64,000 nt of DNA from Notamacropus eugenii (lineage: Eukaryota; Chordata; Mammalia; Diprotodontia; Macropodidae), in contig NC_092875.1 in NCBI RefSeq assembly GCF_028372415.1, forward strand, positions 355,252,233-355,316,232. The letters run 5' to 3'. Under the pieces are notes generated by a model that made no database searches, had not been told where the DNA came from, and was given only the letters and a program-made list of their open reading frames with translations. Positions 22,170 through 34,070 of the stretch are shown piece by piece; position 1 is the stretch's first letter, and every line of letters begins with the position of its first letter. The position numbers were made by a program, and so were the translations under genes.

Positions 22170-22307
22170 TAAAAAACCCACCAGAGGCATAAAGCCTTCA
22201 GCCTGATCTTGGATTGTAAATAAGGTTTGCACCTGCATTCCCCTCACTTGAAACCCAAGTATGTCCTGTATTCATGTGAGGGCAGTGCTGACTGATTGAC
22301 AGAGAAA
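22170..22307 (-). repeat. Right arm of the long inverted repeat
   Basis: Inverse of 21022-21159, equal length (138 bp), 10 substitutions. Similarity stops sharply at both edges of both arms. Confidence 0.93.
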
Positions 22308-22652
22308 TAAATACACCTTCTAAATACTCCTCTACTCTCTCTATATTGGAAGATACTGCAAGCTATAATAACAAGAGGAAATAATTCTGAGTTTGGTTTC
22401 AAGGCTAATGGCAAGAAAGTAGGTAAAAATGTCCTTTCAGAGTCACCATCATCATATCACAGGTACAAGGCTCTAGGACCCATTCATTTACAATTCAGTG
22501 AATCTGTCAATTTGACACTTGCTAGAAAGAGATCTTTGATTGTTAGATACGAAATCTTTTGGCCCAGGCATATACACTGTTTTAGGTTTGGGTCCCCTGA
22601 ACCTTACAATCAATGAGAAATATAGGGTCAAGAATGGGTCTGCTATTCCCTA
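22308..22652. other. Unique sequence, no gene seen
   Basis: No coding frame and no clear repeat. Confidence 0.45.
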
Positions 22653-22829
22653 CAAGGGTAGGAATCTGTGACCTTGAGGCCACATGTAGGGACTGCTAGG
22701 TCCTCAAGTGTGGCCCTTTAACTGAATCCAGACTTCACAAATCCATTCAATAGAGGGATGGGTTCCGTAAAACTTGAATGCAGCCAAAAGGACATATGCA
22801 GCCTCAAGGCCGCAGGTTCCCCACCCCTG
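22653..22829 (+). mobile_element. hAT-type MITE
   Basis: 177 bp with long terminal inverted repeats: the left end CAAGGGTAGGAATCTGTGAC continues CTTGAGGCC, and the inverse of the right end is CAGGGGTGGGGAACCTGCGG continuing CCTTGAGGC. The short body has no coding capacity. I recognise it as a type common in marsupial genomes. An 8-bp target duplication is no longer clear. Confidence 0.8.
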
Positions 22830-23568
22830 CCTAGGAGGAGAAAACTAAAATTTTAGAAAGAGAAAGATCTGGCTGCTCACATGATGGGACAACATTCTTC
22901 TTGGTCTACATGAGAGATCATGGCCAACAATGTCATAAATTGATCAAACCTTTTCAAGAGAAAAAGGGGCAAGGAAGGTGAAAGAGAAACTGCTCTAGTT
23001 ATGATTGTGAAAGTCAACTCACACCCTAGTATGAAGTCATTTCCCAGTCTCTAAGAGATATTTCAACCACAAAAGAGGGAGAAAAGTTGGATATACATTA
23101 GTTAACATAACAAATTCAAATCTAGTCTTGAATGTAAAAGTCCTTAGTTTTTGCAATACAGAAAAGATACTTTTTAGTATTTCTGTGTAGTGTTGGCATA
23201 CATAAAAGAGAAAAGCCCTAAAGATGTTAAATTTGTTATTTACATATGTACTAGGCACTACTAGAGAAAGGGAAAGGATAACTAGAACTATTCAATTAGT
23301 TCTCACTATGTACTCAGAAACACATGCACACACAGCACAGAAACTTATAGGCTATACTCAACACTTTGGATTTTGGCTAAAGAATATATCCAACAAGAAA
23401 TAGAAAGTTCAATCAAATGACAGAAAAATGCTCAACAACTGTGAAAACTTTTGGCACACTTTGGATTTTTATGACAGCTATTAAGAGATGATGTTTTCTG
23501 TTTTTGTAGAACTCTTGGGCGATCTAATTCCTTTTTGCCATTTAGCCCAAAATTTATGAATGAAGATT

Positions 23569-24000
23569 TTAATTAGCTTCATCTTTTGACATGGTTAAAA
23601 GTTCTCCAGTATCTGAAGCATCATAATCCTTTTCATTGATGTTTTTAAGCTTGGTGGCTTTGCTGTCCAACACTTGTCTTTGGAAAAATTGAGTTAACTT
23701 CCTAAATTTGTTAAACTGTCAGCACCAAGCTGGCTTGATATTCCAGAAAGCACTTTTTGCATGGTAAGTAATTGAAAAAAGGTGTTTACAGAGAGGGAAG
23801 CTTGGTTCTTGAAGTTGTTGAAATGAATAACTTTCATATCATCTTTAATCATTTCTACCTCTTCAATACCAGCAACATTATTCAAAGTTCATTCTTTATT
23901 TTTTATAGAGAACTCTAAAGTTTTTTTTTAGTTCTCCACTGTAAATTCTCTGTTCACCAACTACTTTCTCTGAGTTTTCTCCTTGCTTCCTCTCTGTTCC
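23569..24000 (-). pseudogene. BTF3L4: BTF3L4-like processed pseudogene
   Basis: BTF3L4 belongs to the BTF3/NAC-beta family (nascent-chain-associated complex, about 158 residues). On the minus strand 23694-23885 reads [20 protein letters not shown], then [17 protein letters not shown], then [16 protein letters not shown]. These are the NAC-domain blocks of the family, and IKDD favours BTF3L4 over BTF3. After a stop at 23694 the C-terminal part continues in another frame as RQVLDSKATKLK and ends in DEAN with a stop at 23569-23571. The N-terminal basic segment (EARRKLREK, VVGEQR) lies at about 23900-24000 in degraded form. There are no introns within the segment, but at least one stop and one frameshift occur, so it is a dead retrocopy. 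Its own 3' A tail and target duplication are not visible. Confidence 0.85.
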
Positions 24001-24954
24001 TGAGACTATACCGTAGTTAATTTTTCATGATTCATGCTATTGGGATACCTAGCATTGGGAAAAATGCTTCACAGGCAAGGCTTATTTTAACATCTGAAAC
24101 AATCAAATAATAGTATTCAATGAAATATAATTAAGTAACAAGTCTGTTACATTGCATAAAAGCCATATGATCCCTATTTTCATGCCTTCTGATTCCACTG
24201 ACTCAAAAAACACCTAATGCTTTGACAACTTTCTTGGGACCAACACAAGTAATGGAAACAGACTAATTTCCACAAAACAACAACAACAAAACATGTCCTA
24301 TTCACAAATTAATGACATAAATAGTTCACTTACTAGAATGTATTTCATAAATTGTTTATGCCTTCCATGTAAAAGAATGAATTACAAGAGAAAATAAGGA
24401 TATATCAGTGAGGCTAGCACAAATGAGTGCATTAAAATAGTGATGAATAAATGGAAAAATTCTGTAAAAATGTGAAAATGGGAGAGGTTTCACTGTAGTC
24501 TTAGAGAGCCTAAAGAATAGACATAATCATGTTATTTTCTCATGATGAAGGTCCATATTATAGCAAAGATGAGTGTCATTAAGTATTAGACTTTTGAAAT
24601 GTAGCATTAACAAATGCTAAAGGAACCTATGTGTCTAAAGAAACAAAGAAACAAATATATGGCAGATATGGTCTTGATGTTGAGGCGGTATGAAGTCACA
24701 GTGCCATAAGATGTCCTTTTACAACTAGATATGATAAAGAGGAAGAAAAAATTGCAAAGGTGAAGAACTGATGACAGTTCCTGTTGTCTCAGGCTACTGT
24801 ATAGAAGTACAAATCTCAAAAATATTTTTGGAAGAGAAAAATGTATCTTATATAAGATTGTGATTATTAAAATATTTTTAATTAAGGAGAATAAGCTTGA
24901 TATTACTATAATTTTCATGGATATTTCTCCTTAATTGTCATTAAAAATTTTACT
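24001..24954. other. Unique AT-rich sequence, no gene seen
   Basis: A 103-codon minus-strand frame (24607-24918) is low complexity (Leu/Ile/Phe-rich) and is not supported as coding. Confidence 0.45.
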
Positions 24955-27790
24955 AGATTATTTAAAAAAATTATTTTTAGTTCCAAAATCTCTCCCTCCA
25001 ACCTCTTCCCAATCCATTGAAAAGGCAAGAGATATAATACCCATTATGTAAAACATATTTCAGCATTAGCCATGCTTTGAAAAAAATTTAAAAAAATAAA
25101 GAGAAAAACGTGATTCAGTCTGAATCCTGAGTCTGTCTGTTTTCTATCTGAAAGTAGTATATAGCTTTTTATATAATGAGTCCTTTGTTATTGTGGTGAA
25201 TCATTGTACTGATCAGAGTTACTATATCTTTTACAGTTGATTGTCATTCCAATATTGTTATTAGTGTGTTCATTATTCTCTTGGTTCTGCTCATCTCAGT
25301 TTTAATAGCTTAAAAGTTTTCTCAGATGTTTCTGAAACCATCCTCTTCCTCATTTATTACAGCATATTTTGTTTTATTATATCACATTAATATACAATAA
25401 CTTATCCAGTCATTCCCCAATTGATGGGCATCTCTTCCATTAGCCATTCTTTGCCACCACTAAAAGATCTGCTACAAACATCCTTGTACACATGGGTCCT
25501 TTTTCTTTTCTTTTAATCTCTTTGCACAATGAGGGTATTGGATATAGATCTTATAGTGATATTAATGGGTCAAAAGTTGTGCACAGTTTTATAGTCCTTT
25601 AGGTATAGATCCAAATTATTCTCCTGAGTTGTTGGACTAATTCACAACTTGATTATCTGTGCATTAGTGGACCCAGTTTCCCACATGTCCTCCAGTATTC
25701 ATGATTTTTCTTTTCTGTTGGTCAGTTTGATGGGTGAGGGGTGATACCTCATGGTTGTTTTACCTGTTTATAGTTGATTTAGAGCATTTATATGACTATT
25801 GATAACCTTGATTTCTTCCTCTGGAAACTGCCTGTTCATAACCTATCAATTGGAGAATTTATCTTATTATCATAAATTTGGCTAAATTCTTTATAATATT
25901 CAAAAAAAATCAGACCTTTTATCACAGAAACTTGCTGAAATCTTCCTCTCTCCCTCCAGTTTCCTGCTTTTCTTCTAATTGTGGCTTCACTGGTTTTGTT
26001 TATGTGATAACCTTTTTTTAACATTATGTAAACAAAATTTTCCATTTTACCTTCTATTAACCTCTCTATATCTTGTTTGGTCATGAATTCTTCCTGTATC
26101 CAAAGAGCTGATGAATAATTTCTTCCATGGTCCTTTAATTTGCTTATGATATCACAATTTATACCAAAATCATGTACCCATTTTGAGCATATACTGGTAT
26201 ACATTGCTAGATGTTGGTCAATGCCTAGTTTCTACCAGACTATTTTCCAGTTTTCCTAGTGTTTTTTGTAAAATCGTGAGCTCTTGCCACACTAACTAGA
26301 ATCTTTAGATATGTAGAATATTAGGCCACAGTGCCCTTTACTTCTGTATGTTGTAAACGTAATCTATTCCACTGATCAAGCAATCTATTTCTTATTTATT
26401 CCAAATTGTTTCATTGATTACCACTGTGTAATTTAGTTTGAGATGCAATACTGCCATCACCTTTTATTCACATTTTTTTATTAGTTCTCCTGACATTCAT
26501 GTTTCTCCAGTTGAATTTCTGTATTAGTTTTTCTGCCCCTATAAAGTAATTCTTTGGTAGTTTACTATAACGCTGAACAAATAAATTAATTTATGTAGTA
26601 TCATCATTTTTTTATATTGCCTTTTCCTACCCATGAATAATTAACATTTCTTCAGTTGTTTAGATCTGTCATTATTTGTGTGGAAAAATGTTTTGTAATT
26701 ATGTTTATACTGTTTCTGTGTGTTTCAGGTCGGGTAAGCACCCGGATATTTTTATACTTTCTGCAGCTCTTTTAAATGGAAAATCTTATTCTATCTTTTT
26801 TCTTATGGGTTGTGTTGGTAATATAGAGAAATGCTAATTATTAGTATGGATTTATTTCATGTTCTGCAACTTTGCAAATGTTAAACTAGGCTTTCAGTTG
26901 ATTCTCTCATGTTCTATAACTATACCATCTATAAATAAGTATACCATAAGTATAAGTATACATCTGCAAGGACTGACAGTTTAATTTTCTTGTGGCCGAT
27001 CCTTATTCCTTCTAACTCCTTTTCCCTGTCTTATTGTTGTAGATAGATTCCTAATATAATATTGAATAAAAATGATAATGGATATCATTGATTTACCCCT
27101 GATCTTATTAGAAAGGCTTCACATTCATAATCATTACAGGTAATGCTTGCTTTTGATTTTAGATGCTACTTATCATTTTAAGAAAAGTTCCATTTATTCC
27201 TATGGTTTCTAGTGTTTTAAATGGGAATGGATGTTGTATTTTGTCACAAAGCTTTCTCTGCTTCTATTGACATAAGCACGTAATATTTGTTGTTTTTGTT
27301 ATTGATGTGATTGCTTACTTTTCCTAATGTTGAACCAACCCTGCACCCCTGGTATAAACCCAACATTGTCATAGTACGTGATCTTTGTGGCTTATTGCTG
27401 TAATTTCTTTGCTAGCATTTTATTTTAAATTTCTGCATCAATATTCATTAGGGAAATGTGAACTTGTAGTTTTCTCTATTTTTGTTTTCCCTGACTTAGA
27501 TATTAAAACCATATCTGTGTCACAGAAGGAATTTGATAGGACTCCTATCTATTTTTTCAAATAGTTTGCGTAGCATTGGAATTAATTGTTCTCTAAATGT
27601 TTGGAAGAATTGTAAATCTTTCTAGTTCTGTGTTGTTGTTATATTGGGAGGGGAGCTCGTTTGTGGATTGTTTAATTTCTTTTTTTAGGTTAGGGCTAAT
27701 AAAGTATTCTATTTCTTTTTCTGTTAAGCTAGGCAATTAATGTTTCTGTAAATATTTATTTTTTTAAGAGGAACACAAACTCTATAGTTC
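24955..27790 (-). mobile_element. Old L1, ORF2 3' half and 3' region
   Basis: On the plus strand the landmarks come in the order of an inverted L1: 3' region (24955-25100), 'cattccccaattgatgggca' (25412), 'gtcaatgcctagtttctacc' (26218), 'accctgcacccctggtataa' (27338) and 'tattttttcaaatagtttgc' (27549). The first landmarks recur in the L1 at 40752. It is much more diverged than that L1. Confidence 0.75.
25836..26204 (-). pseudogene. ORF2: L1 ORF2 C-terminal fragment
   Basis: A 122-codon frame containing GINCDIISKLKDHGRNYSSA lies in the part of ORF2 downstream of the reverse transcriptase. It lines up in position with 41820-42000 of the other L1. Flanking stops show it is a relic. ORF2 encodes endonuclease and reverse transcriptase, and only the region after the reverse transcriptase is open here. 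Confidence 0.6.
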
Positions 27791-27799
27791 CTCTGAAAT

Positions 27800-28470
27800 T
27801 CTTTTTTTTTTATTTTTTATTTTGGACAAAAGTCCTGAAATAGATTTTTTTGGACTCGGGATCCCAGGTAGTAATTTGACAAAAATTAAAATGAATTTTA
27901 TAACCTCAGGTTAGATAGCAGTATGGAAACAGAGACTTCCAATCAGTACTAGACACAGAAGATTAAAATAATAAACTTAATCTTAGATTAGAATATTTAA
28001 TGTAGAATGAAAAAGGAATGTACCTTTGTTATCTCTTCCTCCCTAAGTTTGTTGGTTCATGGCTTCAGCAAAATACTAAAAGAGCTACGAGTTTGTTCTT
28101 GTTATTGAGAGTCTTTATAGATATCACACCTTAGCAGAAAAAAAGAGAAGCCAGTTAATGGCCACAAAGAGCTAAAGCTCAAGGTCTAGCAGAGACCAGC
28201 TCTGTGATCATGCAGTCAGCAGGTAGATCTAGTAGAAACAAAACTTAATGCTTTTTGCCTGGGAAAATGGATTTTTGACATGTAACCCATTAGACCTCTT
28301 CCTTGGCCCCATGTTTCCTATAAATATATTTCTTGATCACACATATCTCTCTGTGGCTTTCTAATCCAGTGGTATGATAGCTTGTGGGAATGTGAGTTCT
28401 ATATGATTATGGTACATCTTTTCATATTACCTACTATTCTTTTACTCACCTTATTTTTATTTTTTTCCTG
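27800..28470. other. Unassigned block between L1 ORF2 and L1 5' region
   Basis: It starts after a T-rich run (27802-27826), holds no L1 landmark and no open frame, and separates the two parts of a minus-strand L1. It may be an inserted retroelement in minus orientation or the scar of an internal deletion. Confidence 0.4.
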
Positions 28471-29275
28471 TCTTTTAAATTTGAGCTCTGCACCCAGGGT
28501 GCACTGTCTCAGGTTACTTGTACCAGCAGCTGTAGGCCCTGGCTATTTACCTGATATCATGATGGTGTTGCCCTGAGGTCCACAGGGAAACTTTGTGTCT
28601 AGTGCTGTGCTGAGGGGGTAAGATGGGAGATGACTGGCACTGCTAGAGGCCATAGGGGTCTGGCAGTTTACCTGGTGCTAGGGTGGGGTCCTAGTGGTAG
28701 TGTCTGGTGAGTGGTGAGGCCTTGTGTGGTGTTTCTACATTTCTTTAAGCAATGCTGAAGCACATGGAGGTCTGCCCATTCAAGGATGCCTTTTTGCCTA
28801 GTGCTATGCTGAAGCATGTCTGGGCTACTTTCTTATAATACAGAGGATGCCCATTTGTCCTGGGCTGTGCTGAAAAACATGGAGGTCTGGGCTCTGGAGG
28901 ATGTCTATTTGACCAGGGCTATGCTGAAGCATGTGGTAGTTCTTGGAGCTATAGTCGGTTGGTTCCCCTGGTTAGGCTAAGGCACGAGGGAGTCCTGGCA
29001 TTGGCATTTGCCTGCTTCACCACACTGGGGCTCAGGTTCTCCTGCTGGTTTGCTGGGATGCTTCCTGTCCTAGAATGAACTCCCCCTTTACTGGAGTGAG
29101 ACAGACTTTTCTTGCAGATCTTCTAAGTTTCTTGAATTAAAAAATTATTTTACCTCATCTTTTTACTGGTTTGGCCGATCCAGGATTTGTTTTAGGGTGC
29201 TATTTTATGGTTGCTTAGAGGCAAATATAAGAGTTAGGGTAATTAATGGCTTACTCCACTATCTTGGCTCCCGGA
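28471..29275 (-). promoter_or_regulatory. L1 5' region
   Basis: On the minus strand it begins GAACTTCCGGGAGCCAAGAT, like the start GAACTTCTGGGAGGCAAGAT of the L1 5' region at 48567. The CCAAGATAG motif resembles the YY1 site of L1 promoters. It is GC-richer than its surroundings. It probably belongs to the same L1 as 24955-27790. Confidence 0.65.
28753..29034. repeat. Tandem monomers in the L1 5' region (about 5 units of 53-62 bp)
   Basis: Units start at 28753, 28807, 28869, 28923 and 28976 with GCTGAAGCA(C/T) or near variants, followed by 'ggaggtctg', 'gatgcc/gatgtc' and an end in 'tgggctrt'. Unit lengths are 54, 62, 54, 53 and about 59. Units differ by many substitutions. Confidence 0.65.
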
Positions 29276-30285
29276 AGTTCCTTTGGTAATTAATCATCAA
29301 ATTACTAATACTAGCATATTATTAATAAAAGATGGTCAATTAGTGATCTCTCTTAGGCCAAAGGGCCCCTACTATTCTTTTAGACAAATTAGAAAATTAT
29401 TATACTCCGTCTGGATGGTTGGTGGGGGCTCATGAGTTATGATTTTGAGCAGCTGCTGAGCAAAAGATTGCATCAAATCTAGCCCCACAAAAGGGAGTGT
29501 CCCAGGTGCCAAATCTATAGAAACATGTGTGATGATGTTTGTGAGTGAATTAGTAAGAAATTCAAAAAAAGTATTGGTCTTCTAAAATGGATACAGACAA
29601 GAAGTTGGGAAAAGCCACATGAAAAGCAAATACTGTGAAACATCGGGAGGCAAATAGCTTTATGTATTCTGAAAGCATTGTATAACACAAACACAACATT
29701 ACAGCGAGTCATGTGTTATATCAGCTCTTGTGCACATATGAGATTATAGCGAAGTTTATAGCTTCATAAGCTCTCTTTAAGCAAATTGCAGTGTTTAGAG
29801 ACAAAACAACTGAAGACTAGGGAAGACAATTTTCCAGTACCCACTGTTATCTGAATGAAAGTCAACAATAGTTTCCCAAATAGTATGGTACAGATCATAG
29901 GTGTCTAAGCAAAAAACAAACTTGGAGAGGGAGGAAGAAAAGTCAACCTAGAGATGGAATTCACTGACCCTATAAAGTAACATCTACTAAAATTGAGTGA
30001 ATACTAAGAAAGGCTTAACTTCTTCCAATGGCTCAACAATACAGTCTTATTTCAGCTAAAAGGATTGGGTTAAATATAAGACTGCTTGGCACATAGTGTT
30101 ATTCCTTGACAGTTTACTATTAAGTGTGGATATTAAGGTTATATCCTTAAGTATTTAGGAGTATGGGGATCCCATGGGGGAAAATTATCTAAATATTGTC
30201 TTTAGATTTGTGAGATCTATAATGTGGTGGAACATATCAAAAAAGAAATTTCATATACACCTCAAAAACAGTAGGTTTTATAATC
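29276..30285. other. Unique sequence, no gene seen
   Basis: No recognisable repeat or coding frame. Confidence 0.5.
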
Positions 30286-30530
30286 AAGTATATGTTATTA
30301 TTCAATTGTGTCCAACTCTTTATGACCTCATTTGGGGTTTTATTGGTGAAGACACTGGTGTGGTTTGCCATTTCCTTCTCCAACTCATTTTGCAGATGAA
30401 GAAACTGAGGACACATAAGGTTAAATGACTTGCCCAGAGTAACAAAGTCAGGGTATGAGGATGGATTTAAACTCAGATCTTCCTGACTCCAGACCTAACA
30501 CTCTATCCACTGAGATGCCAAACTACTCAT
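30286..30530 (+). mobile_element. Marsupial RTE/MIR-type SINE
   Basis: It reads 'ttcaattgtgtccaactctt', 'tatgacctcatttggggttt', 'tggtttgccatttccttctc', 'gatgaagaaactgaggacac', 'aaatgacttgcccagagtaa' and ends 'ctctatccactgagatgcc'. The middle part is shared with MIR-type SINEs. Confidence 0.75.
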
Positions 30531-31766
30531 ACCAAATATGTACCAATTTCCAAATGGAACTGCCCATGCCCATTTGAATAGCTAGAATCTACCAAAGATT
30601 AAGGATAGTTTTGTCTGTGTAAATCTACCTATTTAATAAACTATTTTCTTTTGTAGTTTTATAATAAACATAACTGTTTTTAATAGTGATCATTGTTAGC
30701 ATCTTCTTTCTAGACTACGAACCTATATACAAATGGGTTTTTTCTGTAGTTTTCTGTAGTTTTTAATATAGTTATAAAATTGCAAGCAAATATCAGAATA
30801 AATCTGAGATGCATTACTTCTGGCCAAATGTAAAGCATAAGATATATTTGTATGTATATACACACATATGTATATATATATTAATATATACATGTACACA
30901 TGAAAATACATAGATATCCATGTCAATATAGGAATCTTTGTCATTTGTATTAGACATTAATAGGTTTGGGCTAGAAGTTTGTAGAGGTCTAGTCAGAGAC
31001 TTCCTAGTTATTATTTATTTTTTTAAAATATCCAAACTTTACTCATTTGCTTTTAAAGTACTAGGTAAACTCAGTGGTTATTGTTAATGGTGGTGGCGGC
31101 AGCTGGTTGGTTGTTTTCTCATGTCATTCTTTCATTTTGCTGGGGTTCAGATATACAAGATATGGTCTGAGGACAAGTTGCTTCCTTGTCTTTTCTTTTT
31201 TATATATTAATGCTTTCTTGAATGTTGTACAGGAGAATGAAATGAGTGCTTTTGGCAATTGAATAATTGTTCTGGGATATAAGCTCATTTTGTGAAGTGT
31301 GGCTGACAGAATCTTTGGGACAGTTCCAGTAGCAAACAGGGATGATAAATTTTCTTTACCCACCTTCTTTATCTGCATGGTTTTGATTTCTACTTTTAAT
31401 TCTACATATTTGGGAAGTTTTTTTTGTACTGGGTAGTTTGAAGACAATATTTGCAAAACATCTGTTATAAAAATTTTCTTAAATTTTTTTGTTGATTAAT
31501 TTTATTTCCAAGTTGTAGTAGGCAAGAATTCTGCATATAATTATATTCTAGTCCTAATACCATTTATTTGCTTAATTCTCAGTGATAACTAGGTATTTCT
31601 GTTTCTAATATGAAACTTTGATGCCTGCTTATAAAAAAATGTTACTTATTTGGTATATAATTCTATGCCCCTGATCATGCCTTTGCAGGTATCTGGTACA
31701 TAAAAGTTCTCTGCAATCTGAAATGATATCTTCCTCAGTTTCTTCCACTTCTTTACCTAATCTATA
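30531..31766. other. Unique AT-rich sequence, no gene seen
   Basis: Overlapping frames at 31074-31262 (+) and 31124-31456 (-) share the same bases and neither shows a domain. Confidence 0.5.
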
Positions 31767-31772
31767 TCAATT

Positions 31773-32383
31773 TGCTGGGGATGGAAGCTCAATTCCATGT
31801 GGACAGTCTCGGGCGGGTAAAGGTGGGAACTTCTAAATCTTAGAGTTCTCATGAGGCCCCCCATAAAACACCAGGGAATCGAGGAGTGAGACCGAGCAAT
31901 CTCGTGTATTTCCGCCTCTTCCCATGAGAAACGTGATGGGAGGAGCATCCCCCTCGAGACTGTCCCGGATCTGGGCACACCTATTGTTATCTAACAGGCA
32001 TGGTATTCAGGTGCAAACTACGTGGCCGGAGAGCTTAATTAGGGTCAGGAAAGCCTGAAGGCTCTCTTAGCTCGGAGGGGCCCTGACAGACAGAAGGCCT
32101 CTCCTCCCTTTTCCTCTCTTCGCTCTCCCCTCCCCCTCTCTCCCCACTTACACTTCTGCTTCCAATCTCTTATCGTAAGATCTTTGCCTCCTTGGGAGAT
32201 TTTCTCTCTCCCTCCTAAGGAAGAGTTTCCCCTGCACATGTAACCGAGACCCTGATTAAAGCCTAACCCTTGTTCGACTCTGGAAAGTCTCTTCTCTCAT
32301 ACGTTTATCCGGTTTGGCCAGCCGAAGACCTGCGACAGAGGTAAGGTAAGACTCGGGTAGCCCTCAGGCCTCTAGGCCTGGCA
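31773..32383 (+). mobile_element. Solo LTR, class II-like (6-bp target duplication)
   Basis: 611 bp, starting TGCTGGGG and ending CCTGGCA, flanked by the perfect 6-bp repeat TCAATT (31767-31772 and 32384-32389). Six bases is usual for betaretrovirus-like (class II) elements. An ATTAAA signal lies at 32255-32260. The LTR is GC- and CpG-rich against AT-rich flanks, and the target duplication is intact, so it is probably young. No internal retroviral sequence is present, so the provirus was lost by LTR-LTR recombination. Two short frames inside it are not coding. Confidence 0.85.
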
Positions 32384-32389
32384 TCAATT

Positions 32390-32934
32390 AATGCTTGGAC
32401 TCTGTATTTGTAAACCCATTTTTGGTTGAGTTCATGTGAATGTCACACAGAGAGCAATTTTTGATTCCCTTTTAATATCTTACTTATAGCCCGGGGCCTG
32501 TCTAGCTTACAAAGCAAACCACTCTTGTTATATTTGACAAATCCAGCGATGGAGATACAGTAGAAATCTTTATTATTGCTTTGTGAAGTGAAGATATTGT
32601 TCCCAAAAATTTCAGTAAAATTTTTATCTGCTTATCAATACTCTGAGCATATCTATCAATCTTCTTCCTTCTTTATGTGAGAATGTGTCATTACCTTGAT
32701 AGCTCTCTTGGGATGATTATTCTTATGTTAGGTTAATATTTTATGGGTTATTGTTTAGATGTTTTCAAATCTGTTGTCAATCATTTTACTGTGTCAAGTA
32801 TATGTTAAGATTGGAACTGTGTAGGTGTTAATTGCTCTAAATATCTTCTCCTTTAGCTTTGACTTCAGGCTGACAGTGTTTTAACATACACAGCCACAGC
32901 TTTCTCCTGAATAATGTTAATAAGAAGAATAGCG
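32390..32934. other. Unique AT-rich sequence, no gene seen
   Basis: No repeat recognised. Confidence 0.45.
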
Positions 32935-33175
32935 AATATTTATATACTGCCTTAAATTTATCATAATGCTTTATATTTATTTCCTCATCTGATCCTCAAC
33001 CCAACCCTGGGAGGTATGTGCCATTATTCTCCCCATTCTAGATATGAGGATACTTAGATTGGGAAATATTAAGGAACTTTCCCAGTCACATGTCTAGTAA
33101 ATCCCTGAGGCAGGATTTGATTTATGATTTTATCTGTAACTACTGGTTTCTAATATTGTAGTTAGCTCCTCTGAC
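32935..33175 (+). mobile_element. MIR SINE
   Basis: 'tatatactgccttaaattta', 'cctcatctgatcctcaaccc', 'aaccctgggaggtatgtgcc' and 'attattctccccattctaga' are the MIR core in the right order. Confidence 0.8.
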
Positions 33176-33299
33176 AGATTTGTCCTATTATCATTGAAGT
33201 TTAAGTTTTATGTCTTACATTTTATCCCTTTCATAATGCTACACTTCATTCAACCATATGACTGTATATGTGCATGTGCATGTGTGTGTGTGATATCAG

Positions 33300-34070
33300 T
33301 TGCTGATTAAGGGTATCAAGAATATCTGACCCATTTTTGGTTTCCTGATTTTATTCCTTATATCTCTTTCAGTTGCTTTGATTTGGGCAATACCAAGTAT
33401 TCTGCTCAATGTTCTGATTATATACTGATGTAATTTCCTAATGTCTTTACAAAAGTCTTCAATAATTTTTATGCCATTTTTGTGATCATGATTTTTTAAA
33501 ACTTTCCTGAGGTATACTCTTAAATGACTCCCATTTTCTTCCTATGTAATTTACATTGGCAAAATCGCAGTGTATACTCTTGAAATGCTTTTCTATTCTC
33601 TATCACATATTGTGGTTGACGGTTTTCATCAGTAATGTTTGTTGCAAAAAAATACTTTTTTATATGACTCTCTTGTTATAGTTGGACTGCTAGTTGAATT
33701 TGTGCTATCAAATTCAAAGAAAAATGTTTAAAATTCCATTTCAAATATACCCATTTCTTCTTCAAAATCTATTAAGACAAACACATTAATTTTTTTCCAC
33801 CCAATTTCATTACTAGGAAGCATTTCCAGAGTTTGTTTTAAGTATATATTTTAATGCCTTTGTTTAAGTTTACATTTTAATGCCTTTGGGTTAACTAGTT
33901 TTTTTTTCTTTTTGAGTAAAAGAAACTCTTTATTTTCTACTTTGATTTTCTCTATTCTGGGTTTAGAAATGAAGTTATTTGTAATGATTGCCCCACATTG
34001 ATCTGCAATATGTTGTTGGGTGACTTGGAACTGGTCGTATAACTGAAAAAAAAACAAAAACAGCAAGAAA
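33300..34070 (-). pseudogene. Degraded coding remnant of unknown family
   Basis: Two separate minus-strand stretches read like decayed protein. The first (33851-34066) contains QLYDQFQVTQQHIADQCGAI and a Lys-rich tail. The second (about 33300-33475) contains EDFCKDIRKLHQYIIRTLSR and ATERDIRNKIRK. In between, short pieces in other frames look similar in style. I do not recognise the family. It does not match L1 ORF1, L1 ORF2 or the RTE in this window. It may be another retroelement. Evidence is only the amino-acid look of the frames. Confidence 0.3.
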
